Shown here: positions 26,350 to 38,200 of the stretch, piece by piece
Numbering within the stretch: the stretch's first letter is position 1
How the letters are laid out: every line of letters begins with the position of its first letter
DNA from: Fuerstiella marisgermanici
GTDB taxonomy: Bacteria > Planctomycetota > Planctomycetia > Planctomycetales > Planctomycetaceae
Assembly (NCBI RefSeq): GCF_001983935.1
Contig: NZ_CP017641.1
Span: 2,418,001 to 2,482,000, forward strand
DNA: 64,000 bases
Direction: 5' to 3'
Made by a program: the position numbers and the translations under genes
Notes under the pieces: generated by a model
What the model was told of the DNA's origin: nothing
Seen by the model: the letters and a program-made list of their open reading frames with translations, nothing else
Database searches by the model: none

Positions 26350-29300
26350 GTTCCGAGATCCGAATCTGAATGCATCGCGGACGGAGGCACCGGCGCGAAT
26401 TCGCGCAACGTAAATTTAAAGATACTGCCAACTGGCGAATTTGGTTCCACCCAGATCCTTCCTCCATGCCTGACAACAATGCGCTTGCACAAAGCCAATC
26501 CAATCCCAATGCCTGGTGCATCTTCCTTATAACCCAAACGCTTAAAAATTGTGAACACACGGTCCTTGTGTCGTTCGTCAATTCCGATGCCGTTGTCCGC
26601 AACGGAAATCACCACGAATCCGTCAGCCCGGTGATAGCTGACATTGACCTGTGGCTGTTCCTCAGATCGATACTTGATCGCATTGTCAAACAGGTGGAAA
26701 AATACCGTTTGCAACTGTGCACGATCTCCGGACACGACCGGTAGCTTGTCGACCATAAAGTTCGCCTGATTAAACTCAATGGTGCCCGATAAACTTTTGA
26801 CGGCCTCGTCAAGCACCTCAGATAGTTCCACAGGTGCCATGGGGCGGGCGCGACTGTTAATCCGTGAATACGAAAGCAATCCGCCAAGCATTGTGTGCAT
26901 GGCGTTTGCGCTATCGTGAATGACTTTCGTCGCTTTGGGGATCTGCTCAACTTGACCGGATTCCGCCGCTTCATCAAGAATTTTCGAGTACTGGCTGATG
27001 TGGCGAAGCGGGGCCTGAAGGTCGTGAGACACCGCATATGCGAAGTCTGGCAGTTCTTCATTAATCTGCGTCATCATGCTGCGCTGCGCCTGTTCGGCCT
27101 CCCGCAGAGCCGTGATGTCAGTCGTTGTCAGCACAACGCCCTGGACAGCATCATTCTCTGTGCGGTAAGGCTGCATTCGTTGAAGGTAGACGCTGCCATC
27201 GGCACTCTGAACCTCAACCTCTTTCGCCTGCAAAGTACTCAATACCTCAGCCGCGTCAGCCAGCAGGTTGGGGCTGTCCAGTTTGTAAGCAATATTATCG
27301 ATCGGCCGTCCGATATCCTGTTCCATGACATTGAACGCTGCAGAAATCGCGGGCGTGTACATGCGAATCCGAAACTCATGATCCAGGAAGATCGTGCCAA
27401 TGTCGGTGCTTTTAAGAAGGTTGTCCATGTCACTCGTGAGCTGCGTGAGTTCCTCAATCTTCTGCTTGTGCTCGGAATTCACCGTATAAAGCTCTTCGTT
27501 CACGCTGTGCAGTTCTTCATTGGTACTCTGCAGTTCTTCGTTGGACGCGATCAGTTCTTCATTGGTGGCCTGCAGCTCTTCGTTGCTTGATTCCAATTCT
27601 TCCACGGTGGCCTGCAGCGTTTCCCGTGTGTAGTTAAGCTCACGCTCAAGTTGCAGGATTCGCTCATCAGAACGGTCCTCTCGACGCAATTCTTCGATGA
27701 TTGATGCATCTGCCGCTAGCGTTTCCTGTTGCTTTTCGAGGATTACCAGGTATAGGTTTCGATTCGCTTTCCGATACGGTTCCACCTTGACCTTGTAGAG
27801 TTCGAATTCGTCTGAGTTGTCCATTTCGCGACGAATCCCTTTCAACGTGACTGCCTGATTTTCCTGTCTTGCTCGATGCAGCGCCGTGCTGACTGCGGTC
27901 CGCATTTCCCCATCGAGCATTTTCAACGCGTCTAGTGTGGGGCGACCTTCCGGCTGCACCAGAAGCTTTCTGGCATCACCGAACGTATGCACTAATTCCT
28001 GCTGGTCGTTGATCATCAGGCTGGGTGGGACGTACCTTGTCAGCAGATCCTCCATCGCTGTTGAAACCCATGCGGCCCGTTCTGCTTTGAAGGGTGATGC
28101 GACGATTCCATTGTGTTTTTCGAGCACCACACTGCTTAGCACGGGTGTCATTGGCATTCGCGTTGCTTCCGGCAGACGCACATCGCGACGTTTGCGGTAA
28201 ATTCTCCAGTGCCGATCAATGGTGTCAAATTCAGACTCAAGGTCGCTCACTGATTCACTCGGGCCTAAAAACAGAGTTCCACCTGTCTTCAAGCCAAAAT
28301 GGAAAAGAGACAAGACTCGCTTCTGTACTTTCGGTTCCAGATAGATCAGAACGTTGCGGCAGCTGATAAGATCAAGACGGGTGAACGGCGGATCTGACGT
28401 CAAATCGTTGGCTGCGAAGATGACCTTTTGCCGCACCTCTCGTTTAATGTGGCACAAGCCGTTAGATTTGGTGAAATATCGTCCCTGCAGATCAGCAGGA
28501 ACAACCTCTAACGCCTGAATAGGGTAGACAGCTGTACTTGCGGTTTCCAAAGATGTGCGGTGCACGTCCGTGGCAAAGACCTTGAAGTCCTGGCTGCGGT
28601 TCGCGTTCGCAATTGCCTCGTCAAAAAGAATTGCCATCGAATACGCTTCTTCACCCGTCGCGCAACCGGGAACCCAGATGCGAATTTCTTCACCGGCCTC
28701 CGAACGATCAACCAGCTGTGGAATGATATCTTCCCTCAACCTTCGAAACGCCGCTTCGTCGCGGAAGAACTGTGTAACCTCAACCAGCAAATCCCGAAAC
28801 AGGTAGTCACGTTCTTCTTCATCTTCCTCAATGTGAACGGCATACTTGTCTAAATCGGTAAACCCGCTGATTTGCATACGCCGCTCAAGCCGCCTGTGGA
28901 TAGTCGCCGGCTTGTACAAAGCAAAATCGATCCCATGATGCAGGCGGAACATGTTGAAGATACTAAACAAGCCAGGTTCGCCAGACGGCAGCTTGGTCGC
29001 CCCTTCGACTCGTTGCAGGGCGACTTTGTCTTTCTCTTTTGAATATTCAATCACGCGCACCGCGAGATCATTCGGAGCAAGCGCCACATCGACGACTCCA
29101 GTCTGCATGGCCGCGCGAGGCATACCGTCGAAGCCAGCGGTTTCTGCATTCTGGGCAAGCACGATACCACCGGCTTCGTGGACATCTTTGATCCCACGCG
29201 AACCATCGCTGCCCGTACCTGAAAGCACAATGGCGATGGCTCGCTCCGCCGCATCTTTGGCAAGTGACCGAAAGAAGATATCGATGGGGAGATTCAGTCC

Positions 29301-29639
29301 GCGGTGGCTTTCCTGGTCTGTTAACAGAAGGCGACCTTCGGACAGCGCCATGTTTTTTTCCGGCGGGATCAGGTAGATGGAGTTTGCTTCCACCTCCATC
29401 GAATCAATGACTTTATGAATGGCCATCCGAGTATGGCGGGCCAGAAGTTCGTCCATCAGACTTTTGAAGTCCGGGGACAGATGCTGGACCACCACAAATG
29501 CCATTCCCGTGTCGACGGGCATGTGGTCGAAGAACTCTTCGATGGGATTCAGCCCGCCAGCCGACGCTCCAATCCCAACAATAAAAGTTGGTTGCGAAGC
29601 GGATGGTTCAACGGTCGTCTCAGGAGTGGTTGCTGTCAT
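26346..29639 (-). CDS. CheB-CheR-PAS-histidine kinase fusion
   Basis: 1,097 residues. CheB domain (Ser26 in [16 protein letters not shown]), CheR domain ([41 protein letters not shown]), the same [20 protein letters not shown] coiled coil as its neighbours, a PAS_10-like domain, then HisKA with phospho-His near residue 870 ([20 protein letters not shown]) and HATPase ([37 protein letters not shown]). It could couple methylation-type input to phosphorylation. Its stop overlaps the following CheB-CheR gene, so both are made together; 155 bp separate it from the response regulator gene upstream. Confidence 0.93.
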   Translation of the reverse strand: MTATTPETTVEPSASQPTFIVGIGASAGGLNPIEEFFDHMPVDTGMAFVVVQHLSPDFKSLMDELLARHTRMAIHKVIDSMEVEANSIYLIPPEKNMALSEGRLLLTDQESHRGLNLPIDIFFRSLAKDAAERAIAIVLSGTGSDGSRGIKDVHEAGGIVLAQNAETAGFDGMPRAAMQTGVVDVALAPNDLAVRVIEYSKEKDKVALQRVEGATKLPSGEPGLFSIFNMFRLHHGIDFALYKPATIHRRLERRMQISGFTDLDKYAVHIEEDEEERDYLFRDLLVEVTQFFRDEAAFRRLREDIIPQLVDRSEAGEEIRIWVPGCATGEEAYSMAILFDEAIANANRSQDFKVFATDVHRTSLETASTAVYPIQALEVVPADLQGRYFTKSNGLCHIKREVRQKVIFAANDLTSDPPFTRLDLISCRNVLIYLEPKVQKRVLSLFHFGLKTGGTLFLGPSESVSDLESEFDTIDRHWRIYRKRRDVRLPEATRMPMTPVLSSVVLEKHNGIVASPFKAERAAWVSTAMEDLLTRYVPPSLMINDQQELVHTFGDARKLLVQPEGRPTLDALKMLDGEMRTAVSTALHRARQENQAVTLKGIRREMDNSDEFELYKVKVEPYRKANRNLYLVILEKQQETLAADASIIEELRREDRSDERILQLERELNYTRETLQATVEELESSNEELQATNEELIASNEELQSTNEELHSVNEELYTVNSEHKQKIEELTQLTSDMDNLLKSTDIGTIFLDHEFRIRMYTPAISAAFNVMEQDIGRPIDNIAYKLDSPNLLADAAEVLSTLQAKEVEVQSADGSVYLQRMQPYRTENDAVQGVVLTTTDITALREAEQAQRSMMTQINEELPDFAYAVSHDLQAPLRHISQYSKILDEAAESGQVEQIPKATKVIHDSANAMHTMLGGLLSYSRINSRARPMAPVELSEVLDEAVKSLSGTIEFNQANFMVDKLPVVSGDRAQLQTVFFHLFDNAIKYRSEEQPQVNVSYHRADGFVVISVADNGIGIDERHKDRVFTIFKRLGYKEDAPGIGIGLALCKRIVVRHGGRIWVEPNSPVGSIFKFTLREFAPVPPSAMHSDSDLGT

Positions 29640-29794
29640 GATCTATCCAACCCGACAGCCTTCCGCCGGGGATTTCAGGGGCATGAAAATGCAGGTGATA
29701 AAGTGCGAAAAAATTCCAACGCAAGCGTTCTGCGGATCGATCACAGGGTCTCGAAAGGCGTTCCTGGCAATCCGCACTTCGCAGCTTCACATGG

Positions 29795-30244
29795 TTAATC
29801 ATTCCGGGGCGGAGGTAACGCGACAATCTTGACCCAGAAGTGGCTGACCTGCTGAATCACGTGGAAGAATTGGGTCAGGTCCACGGGCTTCACGATGTAG
29901 TTGTTTGCTGCGAGACCGTAGGACTGCAAAATGTCTTTGTCGTAGTTTGATGTTGTGAGGACGACGACGGGAATGACCTTCAGATTTTCGTCATTACGCA
30001 TCTCTTTCAGAACGTCACGCCCGTCCATTCGCGGCATATTCAAATCCAGTAATATGAGATCAGGTCGGCTCGCGTCCCGGTAGTCACCTTCTCTCCGCAG
30101 ATACGCCATCGCCTTCTCACCGTCCGACACGTGATGGACGTTGTTCTGCAGACGGCCTTCTTTCAACGCCTCCAGCGTCAATTCGGCATCCGTCACGCTG
30201 TCCTCAACCAGCAGGATTTCAATCACCTTTTCGTTTTCAAGCAT
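29795..30244 (-). CDS. single-domain response regulator, Rcp1-like
   Basis: 149 residues, receiver domain only: acidic pocket LLVEDS (Glu/Asp 14-15), phospho-acceptor Asp67 in LILLDLNMPRMDG, Thr in VVLTTSNYD, Lys in NYIVKPVDL. The inserted loop RREGDYRDASRPDLIL is typical of Rcp1/phytochrome-partner regulators. The start lies inside the 3' end of the MASE1 kinase gene (8-bp overlap), making that kinase its natural partner. With no output domain it probably passes phosphate on or acts by protein contact. Confidence 0.93.
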   Translation of the reverse strand: MLENEKVIEILLVEDSVTDAELTLEALKEGRLQNNVHHVSDGEKAMAYLRREGDYRDASRPDLILLDLNMPRMDGRDVLKEMRNDENLKVIPVVVLTTSNYDKDILQSYGLAANNYIVKPVDLTQFFHVIQQVSHFWVKIVALPPPRND

Positions 30245-33200
30245 AACGTTGTTCTTCCGCAGCTAACCTTAATGTGAAAACGCTTCCCTTGCCTGGAGTG
30301 CTGGACACAGAGATCGATCCGTTGTGACGTTCAGCGATTCGTTTGCAGATGGCGAGACCGATGCCCGTTCCCGGAATCTCCTCACGCCGGTGCAGCCTCT
30401 TAAAAATCGTGAATGTCTGTTTGATATGATCCGCTCTGATTCCGATACCATTATCTTCCACAGAAACGTCCCAAAATGATTCCGTCCGGGTCGCAAAAAT
30501 GCGAATCCGGGGCGGAATATTCTGCTGGCGAAACTTGATGGCATTACTGATCAGATTCTGGAACAACTGGGCAAGCAATTGCGCATCTCCTGCAACCATC
30601 GGAAGATCTTCGACAGTAATTTGCGCGCCACTTTCTTCGATCGGCAACTGCATCTGCTCCATGGCAGCCGCAACGACGTCCTTCACGCAGATCACCTTTA
30701 ACGGACGTTTATCGTTTCCAACTCTGGAAAATTCAAGCAAGTCCTCGATGAGAGTCGTCATGCGGCTGGCCCCTTCCACCGCCTTCGCAATGTACCCGCG
30801 AGCAGTTTCGTCCAGTGAATCGCTATAGCGGCGTTGCAGCAGCTGACAGAACCCGCCAACAGCACGCAGAGGTTCCTGCAAATCGTGTGAAGCGACATAG
30901 GCGAATTGTTCAAGATCGGAGTTACTTTCGAGCAGCTGCAGTTCTACATTTTTGCGATGGGTGACATCGTAGATAGAACCGGCCATTCGAAACTGCTTGC
31001 GATCGTCGTCCCGCAGCATCGCTCCCCGAGCGCGAAACCATCGGTACACGCCGTCCTTCCGTCGCATACGAACTTCAAGGTCCATAGGCTGACCGTTCTT
31101 CTGATGCTGCTGAATCTGATCCCAGAAACTGTCGCTGTCGTCAGGATGAATTCGCTGCTTGAAGCTGTCGAGTTCGTTGGGAAACCCGTCGAAGTCGTCA
31201 GGAGCATAACCCAACAACTCTCGAAATCGCGTGCTGTAGTCGACGGAATCTGTCAGCAGGTCCCAGTTCCACGCTCCGTCCGTGACGCCCATTAACTCGA
31301 TGAGTGCTTCAAGTTTTGCACGCGTTTCCTGCAGTTCGGTCACGTCAACATGTGTGCCGACCATGCGATTGGGCTTGCCGTCAGAATCGAAGGACAGTCG
31401 CCCCCGAGACAAAATCCATCGATAGCTGCCGTCTTTGTGTTTCAAACGAAACGTGGATTGATAGTCAGGTTTTCTTTTGACCAACGCATCCTGCGCCACG
31501 GCGCGAGCTTCGTCCGCATCATCTGGGTGCAGGCGAACTTCCCAGTCGTTGAATGTTTTGAGGGTTCCCGGTGATTCGCCCAGCTGACTGTGCCAATGGT
31601 CGGAAAAATGCACCTCGCCGGATAGCACGTCCCAGTCCCACAGGCCGACATTGCCACCGGAAATCGCCAATTCCAGACGAGCCCTCGCTTCGTCAAGTTC
31701 CTTTTCTGCGGCCACACGAGCGGTGATATCGCGAACGAACGAACATGCGAATTCCTCGCCCTCAAATTCGATGTGATGGATCACAATCTCAACAGGAAAT
31801 ATCGTGCCATCACGACGCTCATGCCGCATGGTCAACATCAGGCGTTTGTCCTGGTGGATCCTTGGCCAGATTTCGGCTCGAAACTTTTCGACCGATTGAA
31901 GGTCCGGGTTGATGTCAGCGACTGTTAACTTCAGGAGATCTTCACGCGAATACATGAGCCGAATGCATGCTTCGTCATTGACGTAAAAGATGTGGCCGTC
32001 CGGTTTCACCCACAGCACCGCGTCAGCGGCTGTATGCAAAGCCGTTTGACTCCGATACAGATCTCTTTCTGCGGCTTTTCGGGCAGAAATGTCCTGGACC
32101 GAAGCGACGATGACTTCTTCTCCGCCGAAGTCGACTAAAACCGTTTGGAGTTCGCAGTCGAAAGTCGTGCCGTTACGTCTTCTGTATGTTGACTCAAGGC
32201 GTAGCTCTCCCTGGTGCTTCGTTACGTTCCAGTGACTGGCCCATGCGTCGTCCGGAAAGTCCGGGTTAACATCTGCCATCGACATCTGGCAAAGTTCTTC
32301 GCGCGAATAACCCAGATAACGGGACGCCAGTTCATTGGCGTATGCAAAGGAACCATTTTCGCGAATCCAGAACTGAGCGTTCGACGCTTTTTCAATCGTA
32401 AACTGACTCATCCTCAATCGGTGTTCCGCTTCCTGACGTTCCCGAACAGTGGCGGCCAGGGTCAGGAATGTTGTGGCTGAAACAAACAGGTAACTCTGCA
32501 ACGCGAAAGCACGTTCCGGCAGTGCTTCGATTCCACCGAAAAACCCCTTACCTCCGGCTGTGTCAGCGACGGCGATTAATGCCAGAACAAACAATCCACT
32601 TGCCGCTCCAACAACCTCAAACCGCATGACCAGCCACAGCAGAATGGGAAACACGATGTAGGCCATTCGTTGAAGCTGAATACCGAAAACATAGTGAGAC
32701 GCGGCAGCCAGCGCAATCAGCAGTCCAACGTAGATCCCCTTTTCAAGCGGTCCCGTCAGTACGGCAAACCGTCGACGTCGCTGCTTCCAGTGTGCGTATG
32801 CATCGATGGCGATCCAGACAAACGGGAAGGTCACAAGCATCCCCACGTAATCCGCGCTCCACCAGATTCGCCAGGTGTTGGCATAGCTTGCGTCAAACGC
32901 CTTCCAGACGACAGCCGCTCCCAGCGTTGCCCCAGCGGCGGTACTGAGCACGCAGACCAGCAGCACAAACGTCAACGCGCTGCGGACTGTCTGCAGTATT
33001 TTCGATGCCGAATCAAATCGACGAATCAAAGCGACGGCGATCATCGCTTCTGTTGTGTTCGCGACCCAAAAGCCGAGGCTCACGAAGAGGTGTTTGTCGT
33101 GCAACCCCACGTCCGAGGCGATATTTGCCGTGAGTGTGGCGAACAGCAGAATGGCCCAGTAGCGTGGTCGGACAGCAAGGTACGTTGCCACAGCCAGTCC

Positions 33201-33389
33201 AGCGGGCAGCCAGAACGTGGCGAAATAGCCCGAAAACGACATCGCATGGCCAATCTCGGCAGCTATCAGGTAACCAAGTGAGACGCAGCAAAACAGGGCC
33301 CATCGACTTCTTGTTGATAGCGGCGGGACGTCGGTTGCGGACACGTTTGTTTTCTGAGGCTGGTTGTGAATAAAGCGAAGCGAAAACAT
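30237..33389 (-). CDS. MASE1-PAS(4)-histidine kinase
   Basis: 1,050 residues. The N-terminal ~300 residues hold about eight membrane helices of the MASE1 sensor type (ALFCCVSLGYLIAAEIGHAM; GYFATFWLPAGLAVATYLAV; IAVADTAGGKGFF). Four PAS domains follow (about 330-800), the last two with the PAS_3 patterns RWILSRGRL and YRWFRARGAM plus PAC tails, then HisKA (phospho-His near 835, YVASHDLQEPLRAVGGFCQL) and HATPase (ISNAIKFR, VEDNGIGI, GTGIGLAICKRIAERHNGS). The kinase end closely resembles Cph1-type kinases. Overlap with the single-domain regulator gene indicates a cognate pair. Confidence 0.93.
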   Translation of the reverse strand: MFSLRFIHNQPQKTNVSATDVPPLSTRSRWALFCCVSLGYLIAAEIGHAMSFSGYFATFWLPAGLAVATYLAVRPRYWAILLFATLTANIASDVGLHDKHLFVSLGFWVANTTEAMIAVALIRRFDSASKILQTVRSALTFVLLVCVLSTAAGATLGAAVVWKAFDASYANTWRIWWSADYVGMLVTFPFVWIAIDAYAHWKQRRRRFAVLTGPLEKGIYVGLLIALAAASHYVFGIQLQRMAYIVFPILLWLVMRFEVVGAASGLFVLALIAVADTAGGKGFFGGIEALPERAFALQSYLFVSATTFLTLAATVRERQEAEHRLRMSQFTIEKASNAQFWIRENGSFAYANELASRYLGYSREELCQMSMADVNPDFPDDAWASHWNVTKHQGELRLESTYRRRNGTTFDCELQTVLVDFGGEEVIVASVQDISARKAAERDLYRSQTALHTAADAVLWVKPDGHIFYVNDEACIRLMYSREDLLKLTVADINPDLQSVEKFRAEIWPRIHQDKRLMLTMRHERRDGTIFPVEIVIHHIEFEGEEFACSFVRDITARVAAEKELDEARARLELAISGGNVGLWDWDVLSGEVHFSDHWHSQLGESPGTLKTFNDWEVRLHPDDADEARAVAQDALVKRKPDYQSTFRLKHKDGSYRWILSRGRLSFDSDGKPNRMVGTHVDVTELQETRAKLEALIELMGVTDGAWNWDLLTDSVDYSTRFRELLGYAPDDFDGFPNELDSFKQRIHPDDSDSFWDQIQQHQKNGQPMDLEVRMRRKDGVYRWFRARGAMLRDDDRKQFRMAGSIYDVTHRKNVELQLLESNSDLEQFAYVASHDLQEPLRAVGGFCQLLQRRYSDSLDETARGYIAKAVEGASRMTTLIEDLLEFSRVGNDKRPLKVICVKDVVAAAMEQMQLPIEESGAQITVEDLPMVAGDAQLLAQLFQNLISNAIKFRQQNIPPRIRIFATRTESFWDVSVEDNGIGIRADHIKQTFTIFKRLHRREEIPGTGIGLAICKRIAERHNGSISVSSTPGKGSVFTLRLAAEEQRYA

Positions 33390-33556
33390 CGTGGCAGTCG
33401 CGATTAAATTCCTCAGAGACTACAGATCGTTCAATGTATATCAGGATGTGTCAGGCCATTGTTTCTTGACTTCTGTGTTCTGCTGCTTAGCCACTCACCA
33501 AACTGGTTTTTTACTTTAGGAATCCGTCGACACTACGAAGTGATTTACGTTCAGTA

Positions 33557-35218
33557 TCAGCGTTCACCACATTCCAGCCTGCTTCCGATCATCTCCAAAA
33601 GTGCATTAAAGCGGATCGGTTTAGAAAGAATCTGTGCCTGATGTTCGTCAAGGAACTGCCGATCGACGACAGAATCGCCATGTCCGGTTAAGAATACAAC
33701 CGGTGCTCCGGCAAATCGAACATGAAACTGTGAGCATACGTCTTTGCCACTTTTCCGGGGCATAATCGCATCAGTCAGTAGCAGATCAATCCTGCCTTCA
33801 AAAGATTCAATAAGCTCCAGTGCATGCAGGCCATCGTTCGCTGTGATCACGTTGTAACCTGCATTCAGCAACGTACAGGACAGGACTTCACGAATCGCAG
33901 GCTCATCCTCAGCGACCAGAATCGTCCCGCTGCCGTGCGCATAGGCGTTGTGTGAATCTGGCGACTCTGCAACATCGTCCGAAGGCGACTCCGTTGAAAG
34001 GGGCAGGTAGATCGTAAAGATGGCGCCGTGGCCCAATCTGGAATCAACGGTGATTCCCCCGCCATGTTGCCGCACGATTCCGTAAACAATAGACAGTCCC
34101 AGGCCAGTTCCCGATTTCGTCTCTTTGGTCGTGTAGAAGGGGTCAAACAGTTTTCTGCGAGTCGCATCGTCCATGCCTTCGCCGTCATCGCATACGGTAA
34201 TTACGGCGTAAGGTCCCGGCGGAAGTCGTGTTCCATCGTCGAGAAGCAGATCCGATATTTCGCAGTGGTCGGCACGCACTTGCATGCAACCACCTTGAGG
34301 CATTGCATCCCTGGCATTCACGCAGAGGTTCAGCAGCGCTTGTTCGATGAGATTGCCATCCGCGTTAATCGGCAGCGAAGTGCGCGGTACGTGTGATTCG
34401 ATGGAAATACATTCTGGCACCGTGCGAGCCGCCATGTCCACGGTGTTCTCGACTAATTCGCGGAGGTCAACTGTCCTTGCTGTCAGCGAAGACCGGCGAC
34501 TGAACGCCAGTAGCCGCCCAGTCAGGTCGACACCACGTTGAGCTCCATCCAACAGCTTATCGATCAGCATTGTGGATTCGCCTCTGGCGGCAAGCTCTGT
34601 TTTCGAAAGCTCTGCACATCCAACAATAACCTGCAAAATATTGTTGAAATCGTGTGCGATGCCCGCGGACATCTCATTCAGAACCTCCATTTTTTGCGAC
34701 TGCCGCAACTGACTCGCGAGAGCCCGTTGCTTAGCCTCTGCCGCTTTTTGCCGTGAGATATCGATGACGGCAAAACGGTACTCTCCTTCAGACGTCGCCG
34801 TCGATTCAACGCGAATCCAAACCTCAGCGACGTCTTCCGGAGTCTTAAGTTGAAATTCGGCAACGACTGGAACGTCGGATGACGCGACGGACCACATGTG
34901 TTGGCGGAACGTCAGGTTGGATTCGCGTGTAAGAAATCGTTGCAGGGACACACCTTCCTGCACTGGTGCAATGTGTCCAAGCAGTGTGCGAGCTCGTCGA
35001 TTCGCAACTGTGATGACTCCGGACCTGTCCAGAGAAAGGTAGCCAACAGGCGCGTCATTCCATAGTTCGTGAAATCGCTCTGTCGCGTGATTCAGTTCCT
35101 CATGAGCGCGGCGGAGTTCGGTATTTTGTTGCTGTAATTCAAACTGATGTTGCTGCAAATCTTCGATCAACTGTTCACGGGTCGAAGTGGTGCCGGATTT
35201 TGTCTCGCTAACATTCAT
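33557..35218 (-). CDS. PAS-histidine kinase-receiver hybrid
   Basis: 553 residues. N-terminal coiled coil (QQHQFELQQQNTELRRAHEE), a PAS domain (about 45-160, APVGYLSLDRSGVITVANRR), HisKA with His189 in SAGIAHDFNNILQVIVG, HATPase (NLCVNARDAM, CDDGEGMDD, GTGLGLSIVYGIVRQHGGG) and a C-terminal REC domain (VAEDEPAIREVL; phospho-Asp in LLLTDAIMP; Lys in LSKPIRF). The HDFNN box and layout match the NtrB-like/RcsC-like hybrid class. The start at 35218 has the SD GGAAGGAAG. It lies 60 bp downstream of the next kinase gene on the same strand. Confidence 0.93.
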   Translation of the reverse strand: MNVSETKSGTTSTREQLIEDLQQHQFELQQQNTELRRAHEELNHATERFHELWNDAPVGYLSLDRSGVITVANRRARTLLGHIAPVQEGVSLQRFLTRESNLTFRQHMWSVASSDVPVVAEFQLKTPEDVAEVWIRVESTATSEGEYRFAVIDISRQKAAEAKQRALASQLRQSQKMEVLNEMSAGIAHDFNNILQVIVGCAELSKTELAARGESTMLIDKLLDGAQRGVDLTGRLLAFSRRSSLTARTVDLRELVENTVDMAARTVPECISIESHVPRTSLPINADGNLIEQALLNLCVNARDAMPQGGCMQVRADHCEISDLLLDDGTRLPPGPYAVITVCDDGEGMDDATRRKLFDPFYTTKETKSGTGLGLSIVYGIVRQHGGGITVDSRLGHGAIFTIYLPLSTESPSDDVAESPDSHNAYAHGSGTILVAEDEPAIREVLSCTLLNAGYNVITANDGLHALELIESFEGRIDLLLTDAIMPRKSGKDVCSQFHVRFAGAPVVFLTGHGDSVVDRQFLDEHQAQILSKPIRFNALLEMIGSRLECGER

Positions 35219-35278
35219 ATTCTTACTTCCTTCCGTGGCTGAATTTGAGGTATTCCATCACGCACTTGAGCCCAACGG

Positions 35279-38200
35279 CTACACGTTGGTTTTTGCCGGA
35301 CCTCGCTGAATGTCCGCCAGTTCGGACAGAATTGTGTCGAGTGATTCGGGGTTGAGTGGCTTCACAAGATGGAGGTCAAATCCCGACTCGCGCACCGCTT
35401 CCCTGTCTGCATCCTGCCCATAGCCGGTTAACGCCACCAGGCGAACATCGTCGAAGGACGAATCGTTTCGAATCCGACGAGCGACTTCGTGCCCATCCAT
35501 TTCGGGCAGACCAATATCGATGATCGCAGCGTCGGGACGAACCTTCCGGATCAATTCAAGGCCTTCCGCACCGTCGCGTCCTTCGTGTACCGACAAACCT
35601 CGCAGTGCCAGCAAAGTTGCCAGCATCTCTCTCGCGTCATCAATATCTTCGACAAGAACCACTTGACGAATCGCGACTGACGGGCGCGCTACCGGGCCCG
35701 CGACAGCCAGCTGCGCCGATGTGCTTAGCGGTAATGTGACGGTGAACGTGCTGCCTCTGCCGGGCCCATTGCTGCGAGCCGTGACTTTTCCCTTGTGAAG
35801 TTCGACGACAGCCATCACCAAAGTCAGCCCAACGCCCATGCCACCATTGGATCGATCCAGAGTCTCATCTGATTGATAGAACAGGGAGAAAATCTCCTGC
35901 AGCTTGTCTCGCGGAATTCCAACGCCAGTATCCTGAACTTCAATCACACCGAACCCGCCTTCCGCTTGCAATGACAGTCTGATGTCTCCACCAGCCGGCG
36001 TGTATTTGATGGCGTTGGTCAACAGGTTGACCGTTACCTGTTCAAGGCGAGCGGGATCACCGTCGACCACCAGTGCCTCCGTTGGCATTTCAACTGAGAA
36101 ACTTAGGTCTGCGTCGTTTAAGGAACGACGAACAACGGATATCGCCTGCTCAACAATATGCCGCAGGTCGACCTTGCCTGTCCGCAATTCGATCTTTCCG
36201 TGAGTGATTCGCGAAACATCCAACAGGTCGTCCAGCAATCGCGACATCTGATTCAACTGACGCCTCACAACCTCGAGTGCCTTTCGAGTGATGGATTCGT
36301 CTGCTGCGCCACTCGCCAGAACTGCAGTCGCATTAGTGACCGCTCCCAACGGATTTCGCAGTTCGTGGGACAGCATTGCCAGAAACTGGTCTCGCCTGGC
36401 AACGGCCTTCTGAACCCCTTCTTCGGCCAGCCGACGATCCGTAACGTCTTCAAACGAACCCGCCATGCGCACCACTCGGTCAGCACCAAAGCGGTCGGCA
36501 GAGCCTCGCATGTGAAACCAACGGTATTCTTCAGATGCACCGTGTTCCATGCGGTACTCGATATCAAACGGAGTGCCGCGCTCAAGGTGACTTGCCAACG
36601 CGTCCATCACGAGTTGCTCATCTTCTGGATGAATGAGTTCACGCCAGTAGGAAACAGTCAGCTCCTGTTCCGGTGGGCGTCCAAGCAGTGCGTACATCCG
36701 ACTGGAACACCATATCGGTTCCTGCTTCACATTTTGCCAGTCCCATATTCCCGCATTGCTGCCTCGCACCGCAAGATCAAACCGTTCTTCGCTTTTCTTG
36801 AGTGCCTCAGTCGCCACCTGTAAGGTCGTAACATCCACCAGCGTGACGACAGCTCCTTCGACTGTGCCGCGGGAAAGATAGGGAAAGATACGCAGCAGAT
36901 ACCATTGACTACTCTGATCCTTAATTTCGCGATGAACAGGCTGTTCTGTCCGAATGACTTCACGAATGGCTTCGGTCAGTGTGGCGTCCTGCAGCTTGTG
37001 AGTGAAAGAATCGATTCTCCTACCGATGTCCTGGGGGATTAAATTAAACAGTTCCGCGATACGCGGCGTGAACCGACGTAACCGAAGATTGGAATCGAGA
37101 AACAAAGTGTGGACGTTAGTTGTCGTCAGCAGGTTGTCAATGTCGTCATTTAACTCCGTCAGTTCGTCGATCTTCCGCTGATGTTCCGCATTCACGGTAT
37201 ACAGCTCTTCATTAACGGAATGTAGTTCTTCGTTGGTGCTCTGCAGCTCTTCATTCGACGCTGTCATCTGTTCATTTGTCGACTGCAATTCTTCGTTGGT
37301 TGATTGCAGTTCTTCAATGGTCGATTGCAGATTGTCCTGCGTGAACTGCAGCTCACGTTCGAGGTGTTCGACGTTGCTTAACTCAGCTGCAGAAAGCAGC
37401 GTGGGGCTGACCTCCGCATCCGCTGAGATGTCTGTCACCTGCAATGTAATCAGGACTGTTTGCGCTTCTTCATCACCGCTTTCGAAAGTTTCCGCCGTCA
37501 GTGCGATGCCTGTGACCTGGTTGTTAATTTCGCATTTGACCGGTTCAACGGTGACTGGATGTTTGTCGCGTCGCAAGTGGATCAACGCCAACGATAAGTG
37601 AGAACGCAGCTCCGGGTGAATCACCTGAAGCACGTCGTTGGTCGGACGTCCATCGGAGAAAACGAGGTACTTCCCAGCGCCGCCAAGGACGTGCAGAACT
37701 TCCCGTTTTTCATTCACAAGTAGCGCGGGGCAGTTAAGGCGTTTCAGCAGCTGGTCGTAGGTCTTCAGCAGCTGACGCGTGGCGTCTCGGTCGGGCGGCG
37801 GAGTGGTGTCAGTTGTATGCGTCCATGCCACACGGTTTAAAGTCCCTCGAATGCCTGTGCTGGGGACTTCGCGGTCCTTGCGAAAGATTCTTGACGTTTC
37901 GTCGATTGCCTGAAATTCACTGCGCAGGTTGCCAAGGCTTTCGCTTCCGCCCAGACAAAGAGTTCCTCCCGTTTTCAAGCCAAAATGAAACAGCGAAAGG
38001 ACCCGTTGCTGAGTCGGTGGCGTGAAATAAATCAACAGATTGCGACACGTGATCAGATCCAGCCGAGTGAACGGTGCGTCACGAATCACGTTGTGCGGTG
38101 TGAACACAACCATCTTGCGAAGTTCCGGCGCCACATGAAATCCGTCCTGACGCTCGATAAAGAATCGTTCGCGACGTTCAGGTGTGACATTGCCGAGTTG

